The notes under the pieces: generated by a model
Seen by the model: the letters and a program-made list of their open reading frames with translations, nothing else
The model's database searches: none
Told to the model about the DNA's origin: nothing
Part shown: piece by piece, positions 37,380 through 48,403 of the stretch
Layout: every line of letters starts with the position of its first letter
Numbering within the stretch: the stretch's first letter is position 1
Source of the DNA: Campylobacter lari
Lineage (GTDB): Bacteria; Campylobacterota; Campylobacteria; Campylobacterales; Campylobacteraceae
DNA: 64,000 bases
Direction of reading: 5' to 3'
NCBI RefSeq assembly: GCF_004357905.1
Contig: NZ_SMTT01000007.1
Location: forward strand, 48,858 to 112,857
Translations under genes and position numbers: made by a program

Positions 37380-37765
37380 TTAAAGCTAAAATAAATACTA
37401 TAAAAAATCATGAAAATATAAACTGGGTAGAATTTCTTATAAAAAAACATAAATTATATATGCTTGCTTTAGAACTTGATGAAAAAGCAAGCATTGATCA
37501 AGAAGTTTTACTAGCTTTTAAAAGTAGCGAATGCTTACTTAGTAAAAAAAATTTAGAAAATTCATTTTTAAATACCTTTTATGCAAAAATCATTGATATT
37601 TTTCAAGGACAAATCATCACTATCGTAAGATTAGAAAATGAAATTTGCACTTTCGAAGCTCAAATTAGCACCCATGAGTTTTTAGAGCAAAATTATCAAA
37701 AAAATGATTTTGTATTTGCTTATGTACATCCTAGCGCTTTATTTATCAAAGAGTATTTATGTTAA
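37376..37765 (+). CDS. TOBE-like molybdate-operon protein
   Basis: This 129-residue soluble protein lies between modA and modC. Its two halves look like repeated small beta-barrels of the TOBE (molybdate/tungstate-binding) type, with FYAKIIDIFQGQIITIVRLENEICTFEAQI the clearer one (about 68-97). C. jejuni has a similar gene (Cj0302c) in the same place. It may act as a molybdate-dependent regulator or storage protein like Mop/ModE's C-terminal part, but it has no DNA-binding helix that I can see. It overlaps modA by 4 and modC by 7 bases. Confidence 0.6.
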   Translation: MIKAKINTIKNHENINWVEFLIKKHKLYMLALELDEKASIDQEVLLAFKSSECLLSKKNLENSFLNTFYAKIIDIFQGQIITIVRLENEICTFEAQISTHEFLEQNYQKNDFVFAYVHPSALFIKEYLC

Positions 37766-38613
37766 AACTTGACTTTGAAAAAATCTTTAAAAATAAAGAA
37801 AAAGAATTTAAACTTAAGGTTAAATTTGAAGTCAAAGAAGGAGAATTTTGTGCTATTTTTGGAAAAAGTGGCAGTGGTAAAACTACGCTTTTAAGAATTT
37901 TAGCAGGTTTTGAAAAAGCACAAGGGATTTGCACTTTTAATAATACGATATTTTTTGATGATAAAAACTTTCTAAGCCCACAAAAAAGAAAACTTGGCTT
38001 TGTTTTTCAAGATTATGCTTTATTTGAAAATATGAATGTAGAGCAAAACTTACTTTTTGCTAAAAAAGATCTAAAATTTGCTAATGAACTTTTAGAACTT
38101 TTAGATTTAAGCAAACACAAAAAAAGTCATATTTTAGAACTAAGCGGGGGACAAAAACAACGCATAGCTTTAGCAAGAGCCATTATGCAAAAACCTAAAC
38201 TTTTACTTTTAGATGAGCCATTTAGTGCCTTAGATAATGAGATAAAACTACACTTGCATGATTATCTTTTAAATATACATAAAACTTATAAAATCACTAC
38301 TATTTTAATCAGCCATGATGTAAGTGAAGTTTATAAACTGGCTAATAAAGTCATTGTTTTAGAAAATGGAGTCATTATCAAAGAAGGCTCGCCTAATGAA
38401 GTTTTTTTAAAGACACAAGGCTCACAAAAATTTGCTATAAAAGCACGCATTTTAAAACTACAAAAACAAGATAGCATATTTATAGCCATACTTGCCATAG
38501 GTAATCAAATCAGCCAAGTAGCACTAAGCCCTTTAGAAGCTAAAGATTTTAAAGAAAATGATGAAGTGCTTTTGAGTCAAAAAGCTTTTGCGCTAAATTT
38601 AAGCAAAGTTTAA
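37759..38613 (+). CDS. modC: Molybdate ABC transporter ATPase ModC
   Basis: The 284-residue ATPase has Walker A GKSGSGKTT (about 35-43), Q-loop FVFQDYALF, signature ELSGGQKQRIALARA (about 128-142), Walker B LLLLDEPFSALD and the switch His in ISHDVSEVYKLA. A reduced TOBE-like tail of about 60 residues follows. It should work with a ModB permease, but none is encoded here: in C. jejuni modB lies directly before modC, whereas here modC overlaps the TOBE-like gene. The context still points to molybdate or tungstate. Confidence 0.88.
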   Translation: MLKLDFEKIFKNKEKEFKLKVKFEVKEGEFCAIFGKSGSGKTTLLRILAGFEKAQGICTFNNTIFFDDKNFLSPQKRKLGFVFQDYALFENMNVEQNLLFAKKDLKFANELLELLDLSKHKKSHILELSGGQKQRIALARAIMQKPKLLLLDEPFSALDNEIKLHLHDYLLNIHKTYKITTILISHDVSEVYKLANKVIVLENGVIIKEGSPNEVFLKTQGSQKFAIKARILKLQKQDSIFIAILAIGNQISQVALSPLEAKDFKENDEVLLSQKAFALNLSKV

Positions 38614-38681
38614 AAACTATAATTTAAATTAACTTGTATATTAAAAAATTATATAAAATTTTTAATACAAGCTAAAACTTA

Positions 38682-38708
38682 GTGCTTAAGCCTTTTGGCT
38701 TAAAGCAC
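38682..38708. terminator. Terminator between modC and ferredoxin-like gene
   Basis: GTGCTTAAGCC (38682-38692) and GGCTTAAAGCAC (38697-38708) form a stem with one bulged A and loop TTTT between convergent genes. Confidence 0.7.
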
Positions 38709-40352
38709 ATTCATACTTTGTATCATTACTTTTGCTTTACATTCAGCACAGCAATATAGTGTTTTTATCTTAGCTTCATCACCCATAAATCTTGGCTTCA
38801 TAATGCTAGCGATTTTTTCAATGGCCTTTTTAGTAGCGAATTCTTTTCCACACTCTACACAAGCAAAAAGTTCATCTTGAGCTAAAACCATAAAAGAAAA
38901 ATACTCTTTTTCCAAATCTATCCCACTTCTTTGAAGCATTAAAGTATCTTTTTCAGCACAACTTGCCTCACAATACCCACAGGTAGTACATAAACTTGCG
39001 TTAAATTTCAAAGAATTATCTTTAGTATCAGCCACTAAAGCTCCTACATTACAAGCTCCCACACAAGAAAGACATAAAGTACAGGTGTCTGCATTAATGG
39101 TGATTTTTCCATAGCGTATCCATTCTTTGCTTGGGATATTGCCTAAATTTTCTTCCTTTATAAGCTCTCTTAATCTTATAGCAAAATCTTCTCTTTTTAA
39201 AAGCGCAGGATTATAAGAAATAAATTTGAGATTTTCTATAAAATGAGCTTGATTTATAGCCTCTAAAAGTTCTTTTTCATCTTTAGCTAGAAAAATTGCA
39301 TTTTGTTTAAATTTTCTTTGAAAAATTTCATTCATCAAAGCTATCACTTCTAAAGCACCTTGCGATAAGCCATCACTATAAAAAATCACACTCGCACCAC
39401 TTGTTTGAAGCATAGCTAAAAAATGTGCTTGATCAAGATAGTTTTCGCCTTTAATCATAAAAGGCATTACATCTTCTTTTAAAGTGATATTTAAATTTTC
39501 TATAGACATTTTCTCAGGGATTATTAAAATGATTTTATCTTCATAAAATTTTAAAATTTCATAAAAGCTATTGCGTGGCATAGGTGCATAATCAAGCGCT
39601 CCACTAGGACAAATCCCCACACAATCACCACAGCTTAAACAATCCACATGAGAAAATTCTAATTTTCTTTGCTCATCATCTTTTAAAATAGCCACACTAG
39701 GACAAATTTCAGCACATTTTCCACAATGAATACTTCTTCTTTCATGGTATTGACAAATGCTATCATCATAACTAATATAATTTCTAAATTTATATTTTGG
39801 AGAATTAGAATTTAAAAGTTTTATAAGTTCTTCTTGACTTAAAGTAGTTAAATCATAGCAACCACTTTGTTGATCAAAACTTTCTTTTTTTACATCATAT
39901 AAGAAAAAATCACAATCAATCTCTACTTGCTCATTATCTTTTAAAGCTATCACGCAAAGCTCACCTACACAACCCAAAACACCCAAACATTGCTCATTAC
40001 TTAGTTTTAAAACCTTGTATTCTTGTTTTTTTAAGCTTTCAATAAGCTCATTTTGATCCTCATTGCTTACAATAATTACATTTTTACCCACTTCTTTGGT
40101 ATATTCTAAATCAAGCCCTAAATCATAAACTTTAGATCTAATCTTATATAAGGACTCAATAGTTTTGGCTTTTTTAAGCACATCATCTTGTGAGTTTTTA
40201 AGGTAAAAATTAATCTCAGGTGCATAAACTTCAGGATTTAAAAGCTTTGAATTTCCTATAAAAACTTCTTCATTACAGGCTTTTTGAACTATGCTAATAT
40301 CATCACTTAAAGGAATTAAATCTTCATTTTCTAAAAATACAAAATCTTTCAT
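38700..40352 (-). CDS. Polyferredoxin-like 4Fe-4S protein
   Basis: This 550-residue cytoplasmic protein has four ferredoxin-type clusters in two pairs: CGKCAEICP and CLSCGDCVGICP (about 211-250), and CTLCLSCVGACN and CTTCGYCEASC (about 424-468). The region between them looks like a catalytic or regulatory spacer. The C-terminus has two Cys pairs (CVECGKEF, CCAECKAK) suggestive of a zinc ribbon. C. jejuni has the same gene (Cj1377c) beside selA, and a link to formate dehydrogenase, a selenoprotein, has been suggested by context. The partner is not shown by this window. Confidence 0.8.
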   Translation of the reverse strand: MKDFVFLENEDLIPLSDDISIVQKACNEEVFIGNSKLLNPEVYAPEINFYLKNSQDDVLKKAKTIESLYKIRSKVYDLGLDLEYTKEVGKNVIIVSNEDQNELIESLKKQEYKVLKLSNEQCLGVLGCVGELCVIALKDNEQVEIDCDFFLYDVKKESFDQQSGCYDLTTLSQEELIKLLNSNSPKYKFRNYISYDDSICQYHERRSIHCGKCAEICPSVAILKDDEQRKLEFSHVDCLSCGDCVGICPSGALDYAPMPRNSFYEILKFYEDKIILIIPEKMSIENLNITLKEDVMPFMIKGENYLDQAHFLAMLQTSGASVIFYSDGLSQGALEVIALMNEIFQRKFKQNAIFLAKDEKELLEAINQAHFIENLKFISYNPALLKREDFAIRLRELIKEENLGNIPSKEWIRYGKITINADTCTLCLSCVGACNVGALVADTKDNSLKFNASLCTTCGYCEASCAEKDTLMLQRSGIDLEKEYFSFMVLAQDELFACVECGKEFATKKAIEKIASIMKPRFMGDEAKIKTLYCCAECKAKVMIQSMNVL

Positions 40353-40408
40353 AACACTCTCTTTTAATTTTTTTAATCTTAATTATATAAATTTCATTAT
40401 AAAAAAGT

Positions 40409-40414
40409 TATAAT
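40409..40414 (+). promoter_or_regulatory. Probable -10 box for selA-selB
   Basis: TATAAT lies 27 bases before the selA ATG, in the 89-base divergent gap with the ferredoxin-like gene. Confidence 0.45.
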
Positions 40415-40441
40415 TTTACTAATTTATTCTTAAGGTTTAAG

Positions 40442-41773
40442 ATGAACAAATTTAGAAATTTTCCACCCATAAACACACTCATAAACGATGAAAACTTGGC
40501 TAACTACCCTTTGTATTTAAGATCTCATTTTGCAAAAATAGTTGTTTCAAATTGTAAAAAAGAACTGAGTAAAAATGAAAATTTAAATTTTAGCTTGCAA
40601 GATTTGCTAAGTAAAATTGCCCAAAGTATTGATGAGTTTTTAAACATGCAAAGTCAAAGTTTGATCAATGCTAGTGGAGTTATCATACATACTAATCTTG
40701 GTCGTAGCATTATTGATGAGAGTATTTTTGAAAGAACTAAAGAAATCATCTGTTCTTATTCAAATTTAGAGTTTAACATGCAAAGTGGTAAAAGAGGCTC
40801 AAGGTATAACGCACTTAGTGCAAATTTAAAAATATTATTTGATTGTGAAGATTGCTTGATTGTTAATAATAACGCTTCAGCTGTATTTTTAATCTTAAAT
40901 ACCTTAGCAAAAAATGAGGAAGTTATTACTTCAAGAAGTGAGCTAGTTGAGATTGGGGGAAATTTTAGAATTCCTGAAGTTATGCTAGCAGCTGGAGTTA
41001 AACTAAAAGAAATAGGCACGACTAATAAAACTCATTTATATGATTATGAAAAAGCTATCAATGAAAATACTAAGATGATTTTAAAAACTCATCGTTCTAA
41101 TTTTGCTTTTAAAGGATTTTTCGAAGAAGTAAGCTTAAGTGAAATTCATGCTTTAGCAAAAAAGAAAAAACTCATATCTTATTATGATTTGGGCGCTGGA
41201 TGGTGTGAAAAGATTAATAAACAACTTAGTAAAAATGAGCCAAGTGTAAAAGAGCTTTTAAAACATTGTGATATTTTAAGTTTTAGTGGCGATAAGCTTT
41301 TTGGCTCTACTCAAGCAGGCATTATACTTGGAAAGAAAAAATACATTCAACAATTAAAGAAAAATCAACTTCTAAGAATGCTAAGGGTTGATAAAATCAC
41401 TCTAGCTTTTTTAAATGAAACTGCTAAAGCATACTTAGAAAAAGAATATGAAAAAATCCCTACACTAAAACTTTTAAATGATGATTTAAAAACCGTAGAA
41501 AAAAAGGCTCTCTTTGTCAAAGAAAAAATTCCTATAAAATGTGAGTTAAAAGCTTCTAAAAGTTTAGTAGGTGGTGGCTCTATGCCTGATAAAAGCTTAG
41601 ATACTTTTGTGTTAAGTTTTGATGAGAAAGCTTTGCTTTTACAAGAAAAATTTAGAAAAAAAGGCGTAATCGGCCGTGTTGAAAATGGGCATTTTGTGCT
41701 AGATTTTAGAAGTATTTTAGAAAAAGATTTAAACAAAATAATAAGCATTATTAAAGAGGTATTTCATGCATAG
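40442..41773 (+). CDS. selA: L-seryl-tRNA(Sec) selenium transferase SelA
   Basis: SelA converts Ser-tRNA(Sec) to Sec-tRNA(Sec) using selenophosphate. The 443-residue PLP enzyme shows INASGVIIHTNLGRS (about 78-92), EFNMQSGKRGSRY, ELVEIGGNFRIPEVM and the PLP lysine in DILSFSGDKLFGSTQAGIILG (about 278-298). It overlaps selB by 8 bases. Presence of selA and selB implies that the organism makes selenoproteins, in Campylobacter mainly formate dehydrogenase, which is outside this window. Confidence 0.95.
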   Translation: MNKFRNFPPINTLINDENLANYPLYLRSHFAKIVVSNCKKELSKNENLNFSLQDLLSKIAQSIDEFLNMQSQSLINASGVIIHTNLGRSIIDESIFERTKEIICSYSNLEFNMQSGKRGSRYNALSANLKILFDCEDCLIVNNNASAVFLILNTLAKNEEVITSRSELVEIGGNFRIPEVMLAAGVKLKEIGTTNKTHLYDYEKAINENTKMILKTHRSNFAFKGFFEEVSLSEIHALAKKKKLISYYDLGAGWCEKINKQLSKNEPSVKELLKHCDILSFSGDKLFGSTQAGIILGKKKYIQQLKKNQLLRMLRVDKITLAFLNETAKAYLEKEYEKIPTLKLLNDDLKTVEKKALFVKEKIPIKCELKASKSLVGGGSMPDKSLDTFVLSFDEKALLLQEKFRKKGVIGRVENGHFVLDFRSILEKDLNKIISIIKEVFHA

Positions 41774-43571
41774 TATCATCATAGGCACTGCTGGGCATAT
41801 TGACCATGGTAAAACTTCGCTTATTAAAGCTTTAAATGGTTTTGAAGGTGATAATTTAAAAGAAGAGCAAGAAAAAGGCATTACGATTAATCTTAGTTTT
41901 TCAAATTTAAAAAGTGAAAATTTAAATATTGCTTTTATCGATGTGCCTGGGCATGAAAGTTTAATTAAAACTATGATAAGTGGTGCTTTTGGCTTTAGAG
42001 TGTGTATGTTTGTCATAGATATAAACGAGGGTTTAAAGGCTCAAAGTATAGAGCATTTAAGGGTTTTGGAATTTTTAGGCGTAAAAGATGTAGTGCTTAT
42101 TTTGAGTAAGGTTGATTTATGCAAGGATTTAGTACAAAAGCAAGCAGAGCTTTTAAAAGAATTAAAAGCCTTTAAAATCAATATCTTAAAAGTTTTTCCA
42201 ACTAGCATTTATGATGAGCAAAGTATATTAAATTTAAAAAACTATCTACTTAGTTTAAAGCCTAAAGAAAATGATGAAAATTTGATTTTTAGATACTACA
42301 TTGATAGGGTTTTTTCTCTAAAAGGTATAGGAACGGTAGTAACAGGGAGTTTAAATGAAGGAAAAATAAGCAAAAATGAAAAAATATTTTGCCTTGAAAA
42401 TCAAAAAGATATCATTGTAAAAAACATACAAATTCATGAAGAAAATGTTTTAGAAGCAAAAGCTTATAATAGAGTTGCTTTGAGTTTAAATTGTGATTAT
42501 CATGAGTTAAAAAAAGGCTATATATTAAGTAAAAAAGGTGTTTTTAAAAGTTTTAAAAGTATCGATGGAGTTGTTTTTAATACAGAGATTAAACACGGGA
42601 GTATTTTAGAATTTTGTAGTGGCTCAAAAAAGCTTAATGCAAAAATTAGTGTAATCAAAGAATTTGAAGATAGAACTTATATTAGCTTAGAGTTTGATAA
42701 AAACCTACCTTTGTGTTTTGATGATAAATTCATCTTGCTTGAAAATGGGCGTATTAAAAGCGGTGGTGTGGTTCTTAATGCGGTAAGTGAGCCTTTAAAA
42801 AAAGATATAAAAGCTAAGTATTTAGCACTTTTAGAACAAAAAGATTTAAAAAAGGTATTTGAGTTTTTAAAACAAACTCACAAACTTGGCTTTGGATTAC
42901 TTTCAAGCTATCAACGCTTTAAACTCACTCATGAGCAAGCCCTAAACCTAGCAAAAAGCTTAAATCATGTTTTTGTCGATGAGCAAGCTTTAAATGTATA
43001 TGATTTAAATGCTATGCAAACTTTGAAAGAATTTATTGATTTTATTTTCTCTAAAAATCCTTATGCTTTAATCTCGCCTCATTCTATCGCCTTAAGGCTT
43101 AGCTGGGCAAGTGAGAGCTTTTGCGCTTATACACTCAAGCAAATGCAAGAAAAATTAGATTTTAAAGATGGCATATGGTTTTTAAAAGGACAAGATTTTG
43201 AAAAATTACAAGAAAAGGCTCATTGTGAGCTTTATGAAATTTTAAAAAAAGAAGGTATAAAACCTACTGCACCTTATAATCTTTATGAATATTTAGAGCT
43301 TGATAGGAAAAATGGGGATCTTATCTTAAAAAAACTCACCAAAGAAAATAAAGTCAAAAGATTAGCACATAATCTTTTTATAGAAAAAAATACTCTTGAA
43401 AATCTCATGCAAGAGTTTTTAAAACTTTTGCAAAATCATCATTTAGATGTAGCTTTTGTTAAAAATCATTTTCAAATTTCAAGAAAATATGCCATAGCTT
43501 ATTTAGAATATCTTGATAAAAACTATCCTCAAGTTAAAAAAATAGAGGAAAAAAGAATATTAAAAATCTAA
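41766..43571 (+). CDS. selB: Selenocysteine-specific elongation factor SelB
   Basis: SelB brings Sec-tRNA(Sec) to UGA codons that precede a SECIS hairpin. The 601-residue protein has the GTPase motifs GHIDHGKTSL (about 8-17), DVPGHE and SKVDL, EF-Tu-like barrel domains to about residue 335, and C-terminal winged-helix repeats that bind the mRNA hairpin (about 340-600). The start inside selA indicates translational coupling. Length is normal for the family. Confidence 0.95.
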   Translation: MHSIIIGTAGHIDHGKTSLIKALNGFEGDNLKEEQEKGITINLSFSNLKSENLNIAFIDVPGHESLIKTMISGAFGFRVCMFVIDINEGLKAQSIEHLRVLEFLGVKDVVLILSKVDLCKDLVQKQAELLKELKAFKINILKVFPTSIYDEQSILNLKNYLLSLKPKENDENLIFRYYIDRVFSLKGIGTVVTGSLNEGKISKNEKIFCLENQKDIIVKNIQIHEENVLEAKAYNRVALSLNCDYHELKKGYILSKKGVFKSFKSIDGVVFNTEIKHGSILEFCSGSKKLNAKISVIKEFEDRTYISLEFDKNLPLCFDDKFILLENGRIKSGGVVLNAVSEPLKKDIKAKYLALLEQKDLKKVFEFLKQTHKLGFGLLSSYQRFKLTHEQALNLAKSLNHVFVDEQALNVYDLNAMQTLKEFIDFIFSKNPYALISPHSIALRLSWASESFCAYTLKQMQEKLDFKDGIWFLKGQDFEKLQEKAHCELYEILKKEGIKPTAPYNLYEYLELDRKNGDLILKKLTKENKVKRLAHNLFIEKNTLENLMQEFLKLLQNHHLDVAFVKNHFQISRKYAIAYLEYLDKNYPQVKKIEEKRILKI

Positions 43572-43621
43572 GTGTTAAAGATTACATTTTATAATGTGCA
43601 AAAATTTTAAAACAAAGGAAA

Positions 43622-44338
43622 ATGATGAAAAAATCTTTAGCTCTCTTAACCCTTGCTAGCTCTTTATTTGCTGCAAGCAATGAAGAAATTATTAATTTTT
43701 TTAAGAAAAATCCAAATTTATCAAATGCAAACATTAGTGTTTCTAGTAGAGAAAAAATTCCTGATACTAACTTTGAAGCTGTGATAGTTAATTTTGAAAT
43801 TAGTGGTAAAAATTTCCAAGAAATCGTTTTCACTCAAGATAATATCATCACAACTGAAGTAATTGATGTAAAAAAAGGTGAATTTTACTCTCAAGTTTAT
43901 CAAGCAAAACTCATGGAAAAACAACAAGCTGAATTTTCAAAAAAAGCTCTAGTTGAACTTAAAAAAGAAAAAATGTTTATTTCTTTAGGCGATAAAAACA
44001 AACCTTTACTTTATGTTTTTAGCGATCCTGAATGTCCATATTGTAGAATGCATTTAGATAAAATAGAAGAAACACTAAAAACTCATCAGGTTAAATTTAT
44101 CTTAACCCCTATCCATGATACTAGTGCTTTTGAAAAATCTGCATTAATTTACAAAAAAAGTAAAAATGCTAAAGATGATGCACAAAAAATCGCTATCATG
44201 AAAAAATATTATGATAAAAATTTAAAAGATTATAAAAAACCTAGTGAAGCTGAGGTTAAAGCAGTAAGAGAAACTTTCGCAAAATACTCTAAACTTGGTC
44301 TTCGTGCTGTGCCAACTATAATCGATGCTCAAAAATAA
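43622..44338 (+). CDS. Periplasmic thiol-disulfide protein (DsbC/DsbG-like)
   Basis: This 238-residue secreted protein has a signal peptide (MKKSLALLTLASSLFAAS) and a short N-terminal domain of about 110 residues. Its thioredoxin-fold domain has active-site CPYC in FSDPECPYCRMH (about 138-149) and the cis-proline loop LRAVPTII near the C-terminus. The layout is that of DsbC/DsbG-type isomerases. C. jejuni has this gene (Cj1380) after selB. Likely substrates are periplasmic proteins with disulfides. It overlaps the following lipoprotein gene by 14 bases. Confidence 0.85.
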   Translation: MMKKSLALLTLASSLFAASNEEIINFFKKNPNLSNANISVSSREKIPDTNFEAVIVNFEISGKNFQEIVFTQDNIITTEVIDVKKGEFYSQVYQAKLMEKQQAEFSKKALVELKKEKMFISLGDKNKPLLYVFSDPECPYCRMHLDKIEETLKTHQVKFILTPIHDTSAFEKSALIYKKSKNAKDDAQKIAIMKKYYDKNLKDYKKPSEAEVKAVRETFAKYSKLGLRAVPTIIDAQK

Positions 44339-44852
44339 TTTTTTCTTGCTTGTGTTTGCACTATTTTTAAGTGCTTGCACAGGCCCTATGCAAACTTTTA
44401 TCCAAACAAATAATGAAGGTATTTTCCTGCATGCTAATAAAAATCAAAGTTTTTCTTTACACATCAATAATCCTTCAAAATTAAACACAAATTTAGAAGC
44501 CAAGCTCGCTCAAAAATTACAAAATTTAGGCTTAGTTTTAAATAATGTTCAAAGTGATTATAAAATTTATATCAATATAGTAGATTTTAAGAAATTTTCT
44601 TACGCACAAAGATTACGCGCTTCTAATGCGAGATTTTTTTATAATGACTTTGATAAAATAGATGATGTTTTTGAAATGGAAGTAGAAAATTACTATCTTT
44701 TGCAAGTTAATTTACAAATTAGCTCCAAAAACTCTACTCAAAGCACCTCGCTTTTAGCAAGAACTGCCTATCTTGGTAATATAGACAGAGCCAAAGAGTC
44801 TTTAGAAGAAAAAATCGCTAATCAAATAACAAGCTTTTTTTATATACACTAA
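44325..44852 (+). CDS. Lipoprotein, unknown function (Cj1381-like)
   Basis: This 175-residue protein starts with a lipoprotein signal: MLKNNFFLLVFALFLSAC with lipobox LSAC, so Cys18 should be lipidated. The rest has a beta-rich look with no catalytic motif (KLAQKLQNLGLVLNNVQSDYKIYINIVDF, then a repeat-free C-terminal part). A TraT-like outer-membrane lipoprotein is possible by pattern, but I cannot confirm it. It is coupled to the upstream disulfide protein gene. Confidence 0.65.
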   Translation: MLKNNFFLLVFALFLSACTGPMQTFIQTNNEGIFLHANKNQSFSLHINNPSKLNTNLEAKLAQKLQNLGLVLNNVQSDYKIYINIVDFKKFSYAQRLRASNARFFYNDFDKIDDVFEMEVENYYLLQVNLQISSKNSTQSTSLLARTAYLGNIDRAKESLEEKIANQITSFFYIH

Positions 44853-44874
44853 AGATGGCATTTAAGCCATCTTT

Positions 44875-44876
<2 letters not shown>
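44851..44876. terminator. Bidirectional terminator between lipoprotein gene and gdhA
   Basis: AAAGATGGC (44851-44859) pairs with GCCATCTTT (44866-44874) around ATTTAA, followed by further T residues; it lies between convergent genes. Confidence 0.8.
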
Positions 44877-46254
<1,378 letters not shown>

Positions 46255-46920
46255 TTATAGTATCTTGCTGTTTGCATTGGCTAAAAATTTTTTTAGCGCC
46301 TTTTGCTCCTTTGTTCCTATTTTGTAGTAAATTAGCTTTAAATATGCACTAATTTCTTTTTGAGAAAGATTTCTTGACTTAGAATAATCTAGCAAAATAT
46401 ATTGCGGAATGAAAATTTTACTTTTTGTGAAATTTTTCATCATTTTTTTATAAATAGAAAAATTTTTAATACAAGAAAATCGAGCAAAAACAAAAGGTAG
46501 TTTTGTCTTTTCATACCATAATTCGCATAAATCAATATAATCTTTTGGATTTTGCAAATAAAGTTTTAAAGCCTTATCACCGATGATAACCTCCCCTTTT
46601 TGCTTTAAAACTTTTGCAAGAGCATTAGAAGTTGCAGAGCTTGCATCTTCTTTGCTTTCAGATTGTTTTTTCACTAAAACGCTTTTTACCTTTTTGCTTG
46701 CGCAAATCCCCACATTTAAGGTTTTGTATTTTTTTCTACGACTTTCAACACTTGAGATAATCGCTGCATCAATGCGTCTAAAATACAAATGGCGATTTAG
46801 CTTACTAGGAACCCCTTTTTTGTATTCTGTAGTTTGCTTAACATAGCTAGGAAAAGCTGATTTTTTAAGATAGATATGTAAAGGGAGTAAATTAAGATAA
46901 TCTATCTTACCAAAAATCAT
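46255..46920 (-). CDS. mqnA: Chorismate dehydratase MqnA (futalosine menaquinone pathway)
   Basis: MqnA converts chorismate to 3-enolpyruvyl-benzoate, the first committed step of menaquinone synthesis by the futalosine route used in Campylobacter. The 221-residue protein begins with GKIDYLNLLPLHIYL and has RRIDAAIISSVESRR and VGICASKKVKSVLV as in the MqnA/MqnD periplasmic-binding-like fold. The following 247 bases up to maeB hold no gene I can support. C. jejuni carries upp in this gap, which is absent here. Confidence 0.75.
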   Translation of the reverse strand: MIFGKIDYLNLLPLHIYLKKSAFPSYVKQTTEYKKGVPSKLNRHLYFRRIDAAIISSVESRRKKYKTLNVGICASKKVKSVLVKKQSESKEDASSATSNALAKVLKQKGEVIIGDKALKLYLQNPKDYIDLCELWYEKTKLPFVFARFSCIKNFSIYKKMMKNFTKSKIFIPQYILLDYSKSRNLSQKEISAYLKLIYYKIGTKEQKALKKFLANANSKIL

Positions 46921-47167
46921 CTCGACCTTTCTATGATTAAGTAAAAATATCCTATTAAAAAATATCTTAAATATAAATTAATTTTATTAAAAACACTAGT
47001 AATATCAAATTTATATAATTTAAAAAGAAAAAAAGTAACATTTAAAACATATTTTTTAAATGATTTTTAAAAAATATGTTTTTATAACTCATATAAACAA
47101 TAAAAAATAGATAAAATTAAGTTTTATAATAAAAAATTATTTTAAATAAAACTTAATTTATAAAAAA

Positions 47168-48403
47168 TTATTTTAAACTATCAAAATATCTCTGATAATC
47201 AAAATTATTTATCAAAGCTACTCCATCTTCAACCGCAGCTTTTGCTACCGCAGCACTAACTACAGCTTTTACTCTGCTATCAAATGGTTTTGGTATCACA
47301 TAATCTCTACCAAAACTAAGCTCTTCTACTCCATAAGCTTGTTTTACCTCATCAGTTACTTCAAGCTTAGCTAAATCAGCCAAAGCTTTTGCGGCTGCTA
47401 TTTTCATATTTTCAGTAATTTTAGTTGCCTTTACATCTAAAGCTCCTCTAAAGATAAAAGGAAAACCTAAAACATTATTAATTTGATTTGGATAATCACT
47501 TCTACCTGTTCCAACTATAGCATCGTTCCTAACTCTTTTAACATCTTCTGGCATTACTTCAGGTACAGGATTAGCTAATGCAAAAATCACGGGATCTTTT
47601 GCCATACTTAAAATCATCTCGTCATCTAAAATCTTAGGTGCACTCAAACCCAAAAATACATCAGCACCTTTTAAAGCTTCTCTTAAAGTGCTATCTTTGG
47701 TATCGCTTACAAATTCTAGTTTGTATTTATTTAAATCATCTCTTTGAGTATTAATCACACCTTTACTATCTACTAAAACGATATTTTTAACCCCTAAATT
47801 TCTATACATTCTAGCACTTGCAATACCTGCTGCACCTGCACCACTTACCACTACTTTAATATCTTCAAATTTTTTACCACTAATTTCCATAGCATTCATT
47901 AATCCTGCTGTAGAAATGATCGCAGTTCCATGTTGATCATCATGCATTACAGGAATTCCAAGATCTTGCAAAGCGGCTTCTATTTCAAAACATTTTGGTG
48001 CTGAAATATCTTCTAAATTAATTCCTCCAAAAGTAGGTGCTATAGCTTTACAAAAGGTAACAATTTCATCTATACTATGAGCATTAATTTCTAAATCATA
48101 AGCATTAACATTAGCAAATTTTTTAAACAAACAAGCTTTTCCTTCCATAACAGGTTTGCTTGCACTCGCTCCTATATTGCCAAGCCCTAAAACTGCACTA
48201 CCATCGCTTACTATAGCAACTAAATTAGCTTTATTAGTGTATTTATAAGCTAAAGTTTCATCTTTTGCTATCTCAATACAAGGTTCAGCAACCCCAGGAG
48301 AATACGCCAAAGATAAATCATGTGCACTATCCATAGGCTTTCTAGCAACAATATCTACTTTACCACCTAAGTGATATTCTAAAGCCTCTTCTTTTAAATT
48401 CAT
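47168..48403 (-). CDS. maeB: Malic enzyme
   Basis: This 411-residue enzyme oxidatively decarboxylates malate to pyruvate. The short form without phosphotransacetylase domain is seen. Motifs: [39 protein letters not shown] (catalytic Lys), [19 protein letters not shown] with metal-site Asp residues (about 149-167), and the nucleotide-binding [15 protein letters not shown]. It overlaps gltX by one base; C. jejuni has the same pair. Confidence 0.93.
   Translation of the reverse strand: MNLKEEALEYHLGGKVDIVARKPMDSAHDLSLAYSPGVAEPCIEIAKDETLAYKYTNKANLVAIVSDGSAVLGLGNIGASASKPVMEGKACLFKKFANVNAYDLEINAHSIDEIVTFCKAIAPTFGGINLEDISAPKCFEIEAALQDLGIPVMHDDQHGTAIISTAGLMNAMEISGKKFEDIKVVVSGAGAAGIASARMYRNLGVKNIVLVDSKGVINTQRDDLNKYKLEFVSDTKDSTLREALKGADVFLGLSAPKILDDEMILSMAKDPVIFALANPVPEVMPEDVKRVRNDAIVGTGRSDYPNQINNVLGFPFIFRGALDVKATKITENMKIAAAKALADLAKLEVTDEVKQAYGVEELSFGRDYVIPKPFDSRVKAVVSAAVAKAAVEDGVALINNFDYQRYFDSLK

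Noticed and set aside
46921..47167. Possible missing gene (upp) between mqnA and maeB
   Set aside because: The 247 bases are extremely AT-rich with no frame of useful length; nothing resembling a phosphoribosyltransferase is present.
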